Positions 44,351 to 58,126 of a stretch of DNA of 64,000 nucleotides are shown here, in pieces; the stretch's first letter is position 1; every line of letters begins with the position of its first letter. Source of the stretch: Marsupella aquatica (Eukaryota > Marchantiophyta); assembly GCA_973895155.1 (NCBI GenBank), contig OZ316896.1, positions 19,220,001-19,284,000 on the forward strand, written 5' to 3'. The translations under genes and the position numbers were made by a program. The notes beneath the pieces are model-generated. The model was not told the DNA's origin, searched no databases, and was given only the letters and a program-made list of their open reading frames with translations.

Positions 44351-46658
44351 TTCTTTTCGTCTCCCATTCCCATCCTACTTTTCCTTTTTCTTTCCCTTCC
44401 CTTTAATTTTATTGGTTTGATGGAGTTCATTGGAAAGTTTTGGGAAATCCATTTTTCTCAAAGTTTACAGTGAATAGGTCCCGAAGCTAGGCAGCACCAT
44501 CTTAGGCCAAACCTACTTGAGACGACAAAATGATGGCTGAAAACCTCTTTTGATGCAACTTAGGATGGTGATGCACCCTACTAGCCGGGCTAGTAGCACA
44601 GAAACAGCACCATGAAAATTCCAAAAGAATAGTTGACAAACTTAAAGCATAGTCAGTTCAATGTGCAAACCATCATCATTAATCATCAACATCTAATCTT
44701 GCCCATTGATCTCCTAAAAACTATTATTTCCCAAATTTTTTTAAACTTTTGGAGTAATGTGTACATTGGAACATCTGTTTTATCAAGAGGCTTAGAATGT
44801 TCTTCAAATTTAGATCACAAAATTCTTTTGGGTTTGACAAGCACTCTTCAATATTTTGTCAGTCAGGTCCAAAATGTCAATAATTATTTCTTTATTTATA
44901 TTTACAATTTTACTGGTTTGCTTTCAGAAACTTGCAGAAATTTTATGATCTATCACTTAAAAGATGTCCAATCTATAATTTTGTATGCCCCATTGTTTGT
45001 TCTTTTAAATTTTATTTTTCAAATTCCAATCTATTTACAGTTACCAGGTTTGATTGTTTGTCCTTGAATTGCTTCAAACATGTTTATTTATTGTTAAAAA
45101 TATCATTGTTCTTGTTTGTGACCAAATGTGTGGTGTTTGTTTATTGTTGACAACATCATAGTTACTCTTTGTGACCAAATGTGCTGATGTGGGTACAAAC
45201 GTTGCCTTGGATTTTAGAATCTTGAACTTCCCCATGGGGTAAGTAATCACAAATACAACCCCTAGCCAGGCTGGGGATGGGCTGCTGAATGGGAACATTG
45301 AGAGTTATAAATTCACCAAATCTATCCAAGGCTTTGGGTCAATACACCACTCCAGGTGGGCCCAACACCTCAAACTTGTCACCTTAATTAACATGACAAG
45401 CAGCAATTGCCACCTAACCAACTCCCCAACTGCATGTCGCTTTGCCAGTTTTGAACCTTGGACAGTTGGACTGGCACTTTGGCAGTACATCCAAAGTGTA
45501 CCGCTCCTGGAACAATACACTTCTGCACGGCACTCTTTGCAACAATGGAGGTACTGGGAGGAGGGGGTGAATGGAAATACGCTGAAAAAAATAGGCTGAA
45601 GTCAGACAGGCAAGAAAGAAAGAGGGGAAAGTTGGGTGAATGGGAAGGACTATTGAAAGAAAAAATATTGGCTACGGTAGTGGGGATCAGAGGTGGAAGT
45701 GGAGCAGAGGAAAAGAAACACACCACTGGAGCCTAAACAAAAACACTACAAAACTAGGGAAAGAGAGCAAAGGACTTGGCCTGCTGGCACTTTCACGCAT
45801 GAAATGATCGAGTTCGCAAATTTCTTCATGCTTTTTCTCGTTGTATTGTTTAGTGCATTTTAGAATTTATGATTTACTCTAGCTTTGAGTGAGATGAAGA
45901 CATGAACAACTGTAGGTCTTTGTCTCGGGGCTCAAGCTCCGGATGATTTGGCATATAATCCTGTCTTCCTTAGTGACAGCAGGCTTTGAGATACCCAGCT
46001 CTGTTTTGTGTCACTATGCAACGAGCATGGCAAGGATACTTAATTGGTGTGCCATCATATACACCAACCACATGCTGATCAAAAATCATTCGTAGCACGA
46101 GTAGTTAGCCTGTAACGGAATTAACAGGAGCAGAACAAGATTGCAAATGACACATAGAATCCCTCAGATACGTACATTAAAATCGGTCTAAGCATTGCCA
46201 TAAAACTCTGCCGAGTGCAAAGTGAATTTGTTTATATTATTTCCAAAGAAATATTATCAAAATTTAGCAGCTCCTTCTACATGACATGTAGTGTACCCAA
46301 GTATAATGAAAAGGGTACTCAAATATTCTTAGGAAGCTGCTCTCTGTGGAATGGCAGACATCATGCTATGAATATAATTGTTGGCCAACCTATACTTTTT
46401 AACTCCAAATAATCAAAGAACTGACCTAACTATGAAGCTGCCAATGTTGCAAATCTCACGAGACCAAAAGGAGCCTCGAGGAAAAGCTGGCCAGTTCGTG
46501 GAGGGAGGTGGAAGAGGCACCCAATGTTTGCTGTATGTACTTTGAATCAATTAGGGAAAGAATGAACAAATCGTTGGTTGGAGACATTCCAGCGAAGCTG
46601 AGTGAAGCTATGAGCAATAACCACACTTTCTCAGTCTACTGAATTAGACAGTATGTTG
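44351..46658. other. Intergenic DNA between the CMO and ATX genes
   Basis: AT-rich to about 45250, then mixed composition. Frames at 44633-45067 and 45305-45736 have no recognised product. The part next to 46658 should hold the 3' untranslated region of the minus-strand methyltransferase. Confidence 0.4.
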
Positions 46659-49600
46659 CTAGTTGAGCCACTGAGTACAACTAGTTGCTCCACATAAGCA
46701 AAGTACCTTCTTTTCTTCGGGCGCAAACCGATAGTTGTACCTGTGCAAAGCAAAAAGGAAACGAAAGACGGTTCATCAGATTATATTGCCAGAAACACAG
46801 TAGATAATTGAGAACATCCAAGCAAGCTCAGCTGTTTGACGAAGATTTTTCTCTTAGGGCGCCTACAATCCTGAGCAAACTACGTCACTGGCAAGGTGTC
46901 CAGTCTTCAACAAAAATATTTATCTTGGAGCGCTTTAAAATTCACGTCTTGTAAGAGTGAGTTCTCACGTCAGCTCTTCACCGGCTGCGACATGCGTTCT
47001 GGCAATAAGCATGATATGATGAGTCTCCTTCCCGTCCTCTTTAGTGACCTCCCATATCTTAGCAAAGCAATTAGGAGCACACTGCAACAAAAACAAAGAG
47101 TCAAACTTTCTCAACTGACAAAAATGAATCAACGAAATGGCATATCGACAATTTCTTTGCAATTCATTAGCATATGGAGGCCAGGTACGGGTCATGAGTT
47201 CAAAATGACTTACGGAGTGATTGATTAGGCGTCCGATGTTACCCTTCTCCGTAGCATCAATCACCAAATCATCATCGTCACTCACTTTGAAGAGCTGTGT
47301 CAAGAGAATCAGCAACGAAGGCATACGGTTTATTCCAATTCACCCGAATTCAATCACCTTTGGTGACAAAGGCTTGAAATGATCCCATCGTCAAGTGCAC
47401 TATTTCACAACAAATTGAAATGCACCCTCGGTCGTCTTCCCCTTCACTAACATTCTTCACTTCCTAACAAACCTGGGTTTAGATATCGCTGCCCGGGGTG
47501 GCAAGAAAATTGACCACCTGCAGAAATTCATGGACAGTCGGGACTTACATAGCAATCCTTTCCTTGTACATTGTACCGCTTCTCCCGCAAGTCCGCTATA
47601 ATTCTTCTGACTCTTTCTCCGCGGTATTCCAGCACCTGCGAGAAAACAGAGTCAATTCGACACCCAAAAACAGTTCATCATTTTGACACCTACCTTCTAA
47701 TCAGGGTAACGTTGAGAACAATCGCTTAGTTTTTTGAGAAAATCGCAACATACCGTGCCCACCATAGGAGCCTTCAGTGTTCTAGGAATCATTGCCATGT
47801 TTAAACTGAATCAAAATCGTCCACGTACTTCCATGAAGAAAATGACGAAGGGCATATGTTCGCAATCTTGAAAACCCATGTACAGTAGACTCTTTTGGAC
47901 AGAGCTAAGAACATGCCTTGCGATGGTCCTTTCAAGGACTGAGGTAGATAAGTATAAAACGCTAAACTCTAACCAGAACATGCTGATATTTGTAGGCACA
48001 AATTAGACGTACCGGCTCTCCCTCACTAATAGCACGACGGGCAAATAGGCCCCATCCGTGAATTCCTGACTTCCCAAATGTCACCCGTGTTTTTTCAGTT
48101 CGCTGCACACGTTGGCAAGTAACACATGACTTAATAAGATGCATGCTTGGCGCAACTAATTCAACAAATGCCTCTCTAATATTTTGCAGGAGTGGAAGAG
48201 GGAGAAAGTGCAAAGAGAATAGGACTTCCGCGGGATCGTCAATTTATCATTGGGTTCACCAGTCAGCTTCGTCATACGCTGTAATATGTCATTTGCAAGA
48301 GCGACAAAGACTGGATCACTTGCGCTACAACCTCAGGGAATCCCGAAGACAGTGTTAAATAAACTACTTCTCGCAGAGGCTTGTGCCCCGGGATTACCCA
48401 TAAAAAATATTATCAGCCCTCTGACGGCAAATAAAGGGTTTCAAGATTCGACAATGAACCGAGATCTGATTTTATGGTTGTTCACTATCTACAATAAAAA
48501 CAGTCCGTTGAATGATGGATTCTGTTCGTAAAAAGTCAAGTCAGTGGAGAAAAACTGATCTTCACAAACCTGAAGAAAAGTAACTCGTTGTTCCATCATT
48601 GCCCCTGGATCCAGCTCCTCAAATTCCTGCACGCAGTGAATCTCTTCAGAAAATTTTCATGGTAACTTTTGGTTTCAGTTGGGCCTTAATGTGCAATTTG
48701 AACGTACAGAGCCTTGTGCGATTCCCATTGAGGATCGAAAGACAGACCTGATACTGCTCCACGACCATTAAAGGAAACAGATTATGTGATTCTCTGAGAA
48801 AGTAAATTTGTTTCTTGCACCGGAACAAACAAGAATCGCACAGGAATTTGATCAGGAACAAATTGAATGAAAATGCCAACTACATTTCGAATTGAACAAT
48901 GCTGACCCAGGTCGATCAAATAGCTAAAGTCCATGAGAACTGTTGCTCACCCTGAGAGAGCTCACGTGCTCCGGTAAATTCCAGCTACACCCTGACACTC
49001 GATAAGGAATTCCCTTTCCCCTTCTTTCCTGCAGAAATCAGCAGTGTTAGCTTGAGTCTCGGTTCATAAACACATCGCATCTAACCAATGCGATCTTGAC
49101 AAAAGATTCAGGAGTACTTTCTGATTGGACAAGCTTGCCTTGTACTTCGATGCCCTGTCCTGAGGACAGTATGGTCGGCATCGTGCAGCTGTGGTATCGT
49201 CACCAACGTTAGCACTCTCAACAGTAGCATCCACACTGCAAGAGGCAGCGTTTGTAGCTACCAAGCTAACCAAACTCTCCGGAACTCGTGAGTTCGGTTG
49301 ATTTCTCGTTTCAGCAAGCTTCCCTTCAGACGACTTCAGAACAATAAACATATCCGGATTGGGATCTCTGTACATACGTTTAGATGATAAGAAAACCACA
49401 ATCAATACGTATTAGACATGCCTGCAACCCTATCAACAGAATACATAGATATGTCAAGTTACTCCCAACCATACGTAATAATTTCGTCCATTACATTCAA
49501 TTTCCCACAGATGCCACAGGACATTCTGAATATCAAATTAACTTCGATAACTACGACTTTCAGACTGTGTCTGGGAAAAAACGCAGCAAAGACGATCTGC

Positions 49601-52600
49601 ACCTGTGCTTAGCACAATATGTGATCATCCGGGTCATTGGCACTCCGCTCTTGTTGTTCACACTTTGGATCTGTCCATGAAAAAATGAGACGTCATTTGT
49701 GGGCAACACCCAAATCTTCAAACAGAACTTAAATTTAGTTTAAAACGCACTTAGACACAGACAAGGACACACAGATAAAACTCACCACAAGTTTAAAAAA
49801 ATTCCCTAGGGCCAACTGCAGCTAGAAGAATGGCATGGACAATATGGTTAGAGACAATGAACTGAAATTATCATGGATGGGTACCTCCATATGATATCCG
49901 GCTTTGAAAGCACACATAGTGTGGTACGGTGTTCTGCATTTTGCACAATGTGCACACGCTCCGTGGACCTGCTTGCATAGTGTACACACCTGTCCCCATA
50001 AAGGCCGAACATCAGGCTTCACATAAAAAGTAAAAGTAACGCAGTGTCATCAGATTATTTGCAACATGAACGAGCGATTGTTATGCCCACCCGTGCACGT
50101 CTGGACACCTTCTTCTATGGGTCCACCAAAATACTGATTGGAACAGACAAGGACTCCATCGGTTCAACTGATGAAGGACACTATCGGGACTCATGTAGAT
50201 AAGCGATTTATCAGGAGCAAAGCCCATTGAATTGGCAAGAACTTTAAATGGAAGATACAACTGCAGCTCGCTTTGGCCCAGACAATCGTCACTAATTCTA
50301 GAAAATTGAGGAGCTCACCTCGCTGAAACGAGCGAGGGGAATACTGGTCACCCCATCTGCTGGCTCCATGACAGTCGCATCTGTGAATGTCACTTCTGGC
50401 ATGAACCAGGCACAAGTGACATGTATCCACAGATTCTCGGTAGTTGTTGGCTTAAGTGCACCGCCTGGATATACGGCAGTCAAGAGTGCTCAACAATTGA
50501 GATAATTTATATACATCACAGCAAGCGAATTAAAGCGCAATCACAACACATTCAACGAATTTAAGTAAGCCAGGACCCAAGTGATCATAAGACCAGGCCA
50601 TATACAGAGACTCGGAAGTGTAGAAATCGGTAATCAGAGAACGTTGACAGCACCAATGGTAAGCCACGTACATTATACACCACATGCTCTGATCCCAACT
50701 AGATGTCGAATGAAATGACAGACAATCTCTGGAGCTACTCACCCTTCACAGGGCACAGACAGCATTGTCGCTCTGTCTCAGGTGTTTCGCAGGCTCGGCA
50801 AACCCATGAGCTAGGTGTGATATTTGCAGCCCTGACTCCATAGCACTCCTCGTGTACAGCAACTTGGCACCTGAAGTTTAAGACCAACAACGTCTCTTCG
50901 ATCCAATCAAAACTCATGAAGACAAACAACTGAGTCTTTAGATGGACTAGACGTAGAGCAGACTGCATACACATGGTATATTCTATTGCCTACCGTAGGG
51001 GCTACCTCCATCAGCCCCGCATCTAATTCATGCATCAAATCAGGCACTGAGCGTCACCCTTAGACCCAACACATGGGAAATGATCCAACAGCGTCTTCAC
51101 TCTTGACACCTATGCTCCATACAAACCATGGTGGAGGCACCAAACGGAGCCAACGCTCCATCATAGAGCAAAATTCGGCAATAGCAATTGAAAGTTGAGA
51201 GACTTTTCCCGTGTAGCGTTAGTATTGTACCTGATGCAAATTATCATCTTATTATAGTCGTAATCCTCAACCCATCGACAGATCCCGCATCTCTCGGAAG
51301 TCCAAGTTGTAACGACAGGTTCATAGGGAACTGTACACGAAGGGTACTGTGAGCAATTGCACGAGAAATGGCATTCTGTTGACACTCAGACACAAGAATT
51401 CTACGATCAGCACCACGTCGCAGATGATTGAACTGTGAATAATACCTTCCAAGCACGCTGCGAGTTCTTCGTGGCGCAGCTTTGGAGGGACCCAGACCTC
51501 AGGTCCATTGTAAGCAAGGGCCAAAGCACCACCATTCCGCATAAATTGAAGCTGCAACTAACATTCGATGAATCAGGATTCTCAATTTAGACATGTAGAT
51601 TCGTGCGTTTGTTCCACTGTCAATAAAACCAATCCGCACTCCCTCTTGTGTTCTTTAGACAATATGAAGAGACCTTCAAGAGACCTTTCAGAAGCCATAA
51701 AGTACCAGACTGTTGCTAAAGAAAGGAACAAACCCAAGAAAGGAGAGTCCTCTGCATATGCGTCACTTTTATACTCTCTTTCCACTTCTTTTTCCGACAG
51801 CCGGTATGCTTCTCCCATTCTGACGGTCTCATCGGCTTTTTCTTTTCCCCGCACGCCTCACATTTGCAAACAATCCTGCCATCAGATTCTCCAAGGACGT
51901 GAGGACGTGAACTAGCTTAATCTCTATACACAACAACTTCTCGCAATGTCGGGCAAGCTCACGCGCGAACATTATACAACGACTTATAATAGGAAATTTC
52001 ACAGTTTCTTCCAACATTTCCTGGACACTAACCCACCGACTCTCACGTTGAAATGAAGAACGTCTCAGAACATCGAATATTCCCAATGAAGTATTAAGAG
52101 CTACACGATACAGAAAAAATTAAAATTGAGTATAAGCAAGACAGAATACTGACTCATGAATTTTGGGATGATAGTTTCCGAGCATGCCGGAGCAGATAAC
52201 TTCAAGCGAATCAGGAATAGCAAATTGAGTAACTTGAACAGGAGTTCTGCAAGTTTTCATATAAACAGATCACAACTGTCAGGAAATGAACAAATACTAC
52301 ATAACAAGCATAATCATTTCAAGCCACGCAGTAGCCCACATGTACGCCACATAATTGGCTTCCCTCTAGACGCTGAAAAACATTCACGGAACCCGATCCA
52401 TTCCAACAGTACAAATACATGTATCACCGTACGGTTAGTCTACAAGAGACTTCAGGTGCTACTAAGCTTTATTCTCGGTGAATAAGGAGACCCCTCTCTG
52501 ATACTGCTTGAACGGACAACTCGAGAATGCAAGTCTTTGTTCGGGAATTCGAGGAGTCCAATATCAACACGTAAGTGATCTTAACTCTCTCAGATGTAAT

Positions 52601-55600
52601 AAAGCTTAGGAAGATTATGCAGTTAATCGCCATGGTCCTATTAAATTCAGCGATTCAGGCTCTTAAACATTCACGCCTTCAAAGTTCTTAGAGACTCTGA
52701 TCTCTTTGAAATCTCGATGTACAAACCTCTCCTTCGGTTTAGGCACCTCCAACTCAGTAAGCTTTCTGCACTCAGGACAGCTGTATTCCCCCCCTTTTTC
52801 CAATTCCTGCTCCCAGAATGTATGAACAATGTCAGCATATTCAGAATGAAAGCTCTCCGCGGGAAATAAAACAGCAAACTAGCGCGCGACTTAATACCAG
52901 CTATCCCGTCATGCTTTCGACTCAAATTTTCAGATCGACAGTGTGCATCAGAGCATCCTAGAATTAAAACGTCTTTAGCTTCAGTATAGAGAAAGAATAT
53001 AGAGGAATGACAGTAGACACTGCAATCGCGGGGAGGACTGTTGTTCGCTACCTTGAGATTCTTCTGGGTGATTTTATCACAGTCTGCATGTACCCATATG
53101 TTACAATTATCGCAGGCCACCTGTACCACAACCTCAGATCAGTCTCGCCGTTACCACATTAGCCTAAGGCAACATTTGGCTGAGACTAGTTAATGTAGAA
53201 ATAGCAGCTCGTTTCATTGTAGATTGTCAAAAGTCTCCAACATCCAGAAATGAACAAGTTTCTAGTTAATATCACTAGCGCGTCAGGGCAGTGAACGTAC
53301 CCAATTCCCTTTTTCGTTGGGAAGCCAAACTTTCTTGCAAACACCGCAATATTGTCTTGATTTATAAAGCTGGTAGTAAGCACGGCAGAAACGTGTGAGG
53401 TTTAGAAATAAGACTGAAGATGTGACATGCTTCAAGTGAAGGAAATCAATTTAAAATCATTCACCAACCTTAACGCAATGTCGGCACAAAGTGCCATCTT
53501 CAGAAGCACCAGTCTTCGGCTTCTTTGCTGGCAGCTTTCCGCCACAGCCAAGACATGTCTTGCCCACCTTGCTCGCAGGCACGACCACCTACAGGACGCA
53601 CAAAATTAAACTGCGTAAAGAGCTAGCAAAGTAAGGTCAGATTAGTTCACGACGTCTAGAGGCCACCACAGGACAGTCGCTCCGGAGCTTCTGCCCCCCG
53701 AGAGTTAAGAAGGATACGTACTGATAAAGCTTCCCGATTGAACCATAGCAAAACCATCAAACCAAGTCACTATTCAAAAGAGCCTTTGAATACTCCTTCG
53801 TAGCAGCGTCCCGTTTCGTTGGTATTTTTCTAAAGTAATCCTTTCCAAATGTCGAACTGGAATGCCGTAGGATACGGCAGCCGTTTCCTCTGCTGAAAGC
53901 GGATTACGTAGACTTGAACTAGGCTCATATCCTACATCTTTTTCGATTACGGAATTGCTTTGGGCAGTTCTAAAACGGTGAACGCTAATGACACCAAGAT
54001 ATAAATACAAAAGTGATTGATAACTCAAACCAGTTTGACTGGAAAATATTCAAAGGGGTAACACGTCTATTCCGAAGTCATCTACGTCGTGTGACCTGAG
54101 TGAATGCAACGTTGACTTTTGTAACCCCCATTTTATCCACTCACCTCGTTTTCAGAACTACCAGTCAACACCTCAGGATTGTTTCCAACGTCTTCCTCGC
54201 CATCATTGCTGCCGGTTAAGTCAGTACTTTGGGGCTTTGGCTCCCAGGCTGAGAGGTGCTGCTTTCCAATCAGTCCCTGGCAGTCTTCAAACCCACAATC
54301 AGCCAGTGACGCTTCCTCACATGCGCGCCTGAAATCGATAGGCCTACTTTTATTGAAGTTCGTCTGCGTGGTAAACCTGAAACAGAAACGCCGGCAATGC
54401 TGTCAATTGCTACTTTCGAGTTACTTTGAATCAAGATTTCCATACCCTGTCTTACATGTTTACTGAAGGCTCTGATTCTGATTCTGAAAAGTAGAAGGTT
54501 TCAAGAACATCACTGGTCATAAATTTATAGCCTACCCTGTTCCCATGGCAACATCGCCCGATCCCCCTCAGCTTACAGCTTAAATCAGTTCTCTTGAGTA
54601 AATGTCTAAGGTCCAGAGTCTACCCGATGGCATCACCACACTCACCTTGGTCGCGACTTTATCGAAAGTGACAATTGTTCATTGATAACAGGTGCAAAAA
54701 ATTGATGAAAACGGCTGTGATTTCTAGATAATCGACGTAAAACATATGCAAGTAGCTATAGAACTAAGCTCTCCTGGTTACGTACTTGGCCATATATTCG
54801 ACGTATGGAAATATCATCCCTTGTTTCACCCACGCATAATCCTGTTCAAAATCACCCGTGACATACACGTCAAAACAGGCAGCCTGTTATGCCTTTTATC
54901 ACTCCATATGTGATTCTGCGAGAAAGATTATCGTAATTTGCGTTAAAATTTCACGAGCTTTACAAAATGGCGACAAGTGCAAAGCATGTACCCTCTCTCG
55001 TCCCTTGGCCAGGGAAGGTCCAAAGAACATCACGCACAGTCGACCCGGTACACAGAGAGCTCGAACTGCCTCTGGGGCTTCTTTGATGGGATCAACAACC
55101 TTTGCTGGCCACACAGGGTCATTTCGCTTCCCTGACTTTGCCCACACAATGTCTCCCAAATCGAACTCTTCTAACGGATGTAGTCCTCCTGACGACGAAT
55201 TCGCAGTCAGAATGCCTTTGACCTCACCTGCAGGAGGCGACTCCAGCTCAGACAGCCCTTGCACTTGCTGCAGATCTGTAGAAGACTGTATCTGCTTTGG
55301 AAAGGCTTCCAAGAACGACATTCCTCCCTTCACATCTTCTGAAGAATAACCCTGAGAGAATTGACGTTTATGCTTTCCAGCTGGAGCTTTCGTGCTTCCA
55401 GAGTGGACAGCCATAGCAGGAACTTTTTGCTGCCCCGTAGGTTTGGGCTGCTTAGTCTTCGAAGCAGTTACTTCTGCAGGATCTACCTTAGCTCCAGGCT
55501 CATGATTTTCAGAAGGCTTTTTCTCCCCCTTCGTGCCCTTCTTCACTTTTTCAACAACAGAGTCACGAAGCCAGCCAGGAAGAGCCTGGGCTCTTCCACG

Positions 55601-58126
55601 CTTGGACCGTATGAGGGGACCAAGCTCCTTCGGCTCTTCCTGAGCAGGAGATTCTTCCGCAGATGTAGGTGCTGACGAATGCGAGAAAACCACATCCATT
55701 TGATCACGCTCAAAAGAATTAATTTTGTCCATGTTGCAAGCCGAAGACCCCTCAGTGGCTCCGGATCCTTCCCCACTACCTCCATCGGCAGTCCTTTTGA
55801 ATTTGCTTCTAGCACGCCTCAGAACCTTTTTCTGGCAGAAGGATAATCCTCCACCCACGCTAGGGATCTCACTGTCAAGTAAAGTCTGTCCTTCCGCCCT
55901 ATTAGACCCTATTAGCCTCGAGCCAACTATTCCGTTTGCCATGGGCTTCACATCAATCTCGACATTCTCATCAATAAACGATGTACCATGGGCCGCTTGC
56001 AACGCATCCACAAGCACATCGAGGGACGGATACACCTTCTTGTGCTTGTGACTGACACTCTCGGAGGCGGTAATTACTCTCTTGCAAGGTAGGAGGAGCC
56101 CGTTAGCTCTGGAGTCCTTAAAACTACCTATTATTCCATTCTTCTCTCGAGAGTGCTCAGCCAGAGATTTCTGTTCTTCCTTGAGACTCAATTTCGTAGC
56201 CTTGCTACTAGACTGACCCGGAGATGAGTCTGCAACCAGCAATGTAATATCCGCGGATCCTCTCGGGCCAGCATCATCCGATTTATTCAACGCACCAGTT
56301 GATGTTGCGGAAACCAGACAGGAAGACAATTCCTGTTTGACTCCTCTCAGTTCCTGAGGGTCCAAAGTGTCGCACTTCTCTGGGGTAGTTGGCGCAGATT
56401 CTTTCTCTGGACCTTGCAGCAAATTACTCTTTTCCGTATTGCTACAATCTCTGCATGAGTGACTCTCCGGGCATTTCGCATTGCCTTGGTGCGAGTTTGT
56501 GCTGTGAGCGAAATTCTGACTGATGGCGGCCACTACAAAGTTCAAATTTCCAGTGTCCTCCGTATCCAAATTCCCGACTTCCCTAGAGGAAAGTGACAGG
56601 GTAGCACCGCACGAACTTTCAGCACAATTTGCAGGATGAGCCGCTGAAGTATCATCTTGATAGGGGCTAATGACGACTTTCCGATCCAACAATTTCTCCT
56701 CTGATTGAAAATGCAGCGGGGCGGACGCTCTTGCTCTCGCGCCCTGGTTTTGGACATCGTCGTTTCCATCGATTACTTTACCCGCATAAGAGTCAACCGT
56801 GCCAGCGGAACAATTCTCAGAGAGTAGTACCTGGTTGGAATTCGGAGTGTCAGCTGATGAGTCAAATTTCCCTGTACCAACGTGGCCAGAAGAGTCACAC
56901 TTGCCAGAACAACCATTCTCACAGACTAAGGCCTGGCTAGCCTTCAGATTGTCAGCTGCGTCCAAATTTCCTTCGTCAAAGTTGCCTTGGTCCGCTATAC
57001 AATCCTCTGGTTTTGCCTTCAAGCCTGCCGACCTTAAATTCAACGTTTGTTCATTCTCAGCAGTAGATTGCTTGCCACTGTCCAGATAATCAGTGGTAAC
57101 GCCAGAATTCGTGTCCTCCGTGCGTCCAACGTCAACCCGTTTCAGCTCTTCGACTTTCACCATGTTAACTTCGGATGCATACTTCAGCGGCCTAACCAAA
57201 TTGATTTGTTTACCATAATCCATTCCGGACCATATCGCTACCCCAGGGTCGCTTGATCGCTCCAAGACATGAGCCTGGGCTTCAGCAATCCCTGTTGCCT
57301 GCCCTCTGACTTCCTCCAGTGATTTCGCCTTAACTGGTTTCCCCTTCAAGCCTTCCGACCTAAAATTCCACGTTTGTTCATTCTCAGCAGGAGGTTGCTT
57401 GCCACTGTTCACATAATCAGTGGCAACGCCAGGATTCGTTTCCTCTATGGGTCCAACGTCAACCCGTTTCATCTCTTCGGCTTTCACCATGTTGACTTCG
57501 GATGCATTCTTCAGCAGTCTAACCAAATTGACTTGTTTACCATAATCCATTTCGGACCATATCGGTACACCAGGGTCGCTTGAAAGCTCCGAGACATGAG
57601 CCTGCGCTGCAGCAACCCCTGTTGTCTGCCTTCTGGATTCCTCCAGTGATTTCGCCCTAACTGGTCCAACATCAACATTATGGACGTCCACGCGCAATTC
57701 AGACCCATTACGCTGCTTCTCGAATCCTGTTGATACATTGTTGGAAGACTGCACGTCCGAGGACCATAAAACTTCTCTGTTTTGAATGGTCTCGGAGTAG
57801 ACTCTGGCACTGCCTTCGCTTCTTCGACCATTACTTACAGAACCTTCCAACTTATACATTTGAATTCCAGCTCTACCAGCAGACATTCCCAAAGAAACAT
57901 CGATTTTCTGGTCTCTCGAACTCGACGAGCTGCTGCTGACACGAGGTTTCTTTAGTCGCGAGCTATCATTTCGTTTCTCCAACAGCAACGCCTTTCTTTT
58001 GCTCCGATTCTCAGCTGGAGTAGACATACCCGGTACCCTGGACTGCTGAGATGGAGCCATGTAAGTATAAGGCAGAGGCTGAGAATTGTCAGGAGCTCGA
58101 AATCCCGGACCTCCTACTGCTGCCAT
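46659..58126 (-). CDS. ATX: ATX3/4/5-like histone H3K4 methyltransferase (PWWP, PHD, ePHD, SET, post-SET)
   Basis: Twenty-three exons, all with GT/AG borders and consistent phase: 54992-58126, 54786-54841, 54145-54376, 53469-53588, 53301-53369, 53052-53120, 52727-52806, 52154-52246, 51767-51911, 51446-51551, 51231-51330, 50743-50870, 50319-50464, 49885-49989, 49603-49670, 49118-49367, 48951-49028, 48570-48626, 48013-48102, 47549-47635, 47214-47294, 46969-47081, 46659-46740. They sum to 5490 bp, 1829 residues. Residues 1-984 are low-complexity, Ser/Lys-rich, with basic nuclear-signal-like stretches and an internal 109-residue duplication. PWWP spans about 985-1065 ([17 protein letters not shown], then [10 protein letters not shown]). 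A CxxC-type finger (KTCLGCGG) is near 1152 and a PHD finger at about 1189-1241 ([25 protein letters not shown]). [14 protein letters not shown] lies at 1310-1330 and the extended PHD from Cys1383 to about 1550. SET runs about 1684-1806 ([24 protein letters not shown]) and post-[11 protein letters not shown] is at the end. FYRN/FYRC are absent, which places it with ATX3-5 and not ATX1/2. It acts on nuclear histone H3 Lys4. Confidence 0.95.
57010..57665 (-). repeat. In-frame 327-bp tandem duplication in ATX exon 1
   Basis: GATTTCGCC(T/C)TAACTGG occurs at about 57323 and 57650, 327 bp apart. The encoded units run from AKSLEE through SSDPGV, MDYGKQ(I/V)[18 protein letters not shown] and AENEQT, 109 residues each, with about 20-25% differences by eye. 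The duplication is in frame and both copies are intact. Confidence 0.95.

Noticed and set aside
53774-54028. A possible extra exon within the intron between ATX exons 3 and 4
   Set aside because: No in-phase acceptor fits; exon 3 joins exon 4 directly in phase 0 and matches the family order.
54899-54991. Reading ATX exon 1 straight through to 54899
   Set aside because: The donor AGG|GTACAT at 54992/54991 joins to GATTATGCG and restores the conserved [10 protein letters not shown] of the PWWP region.
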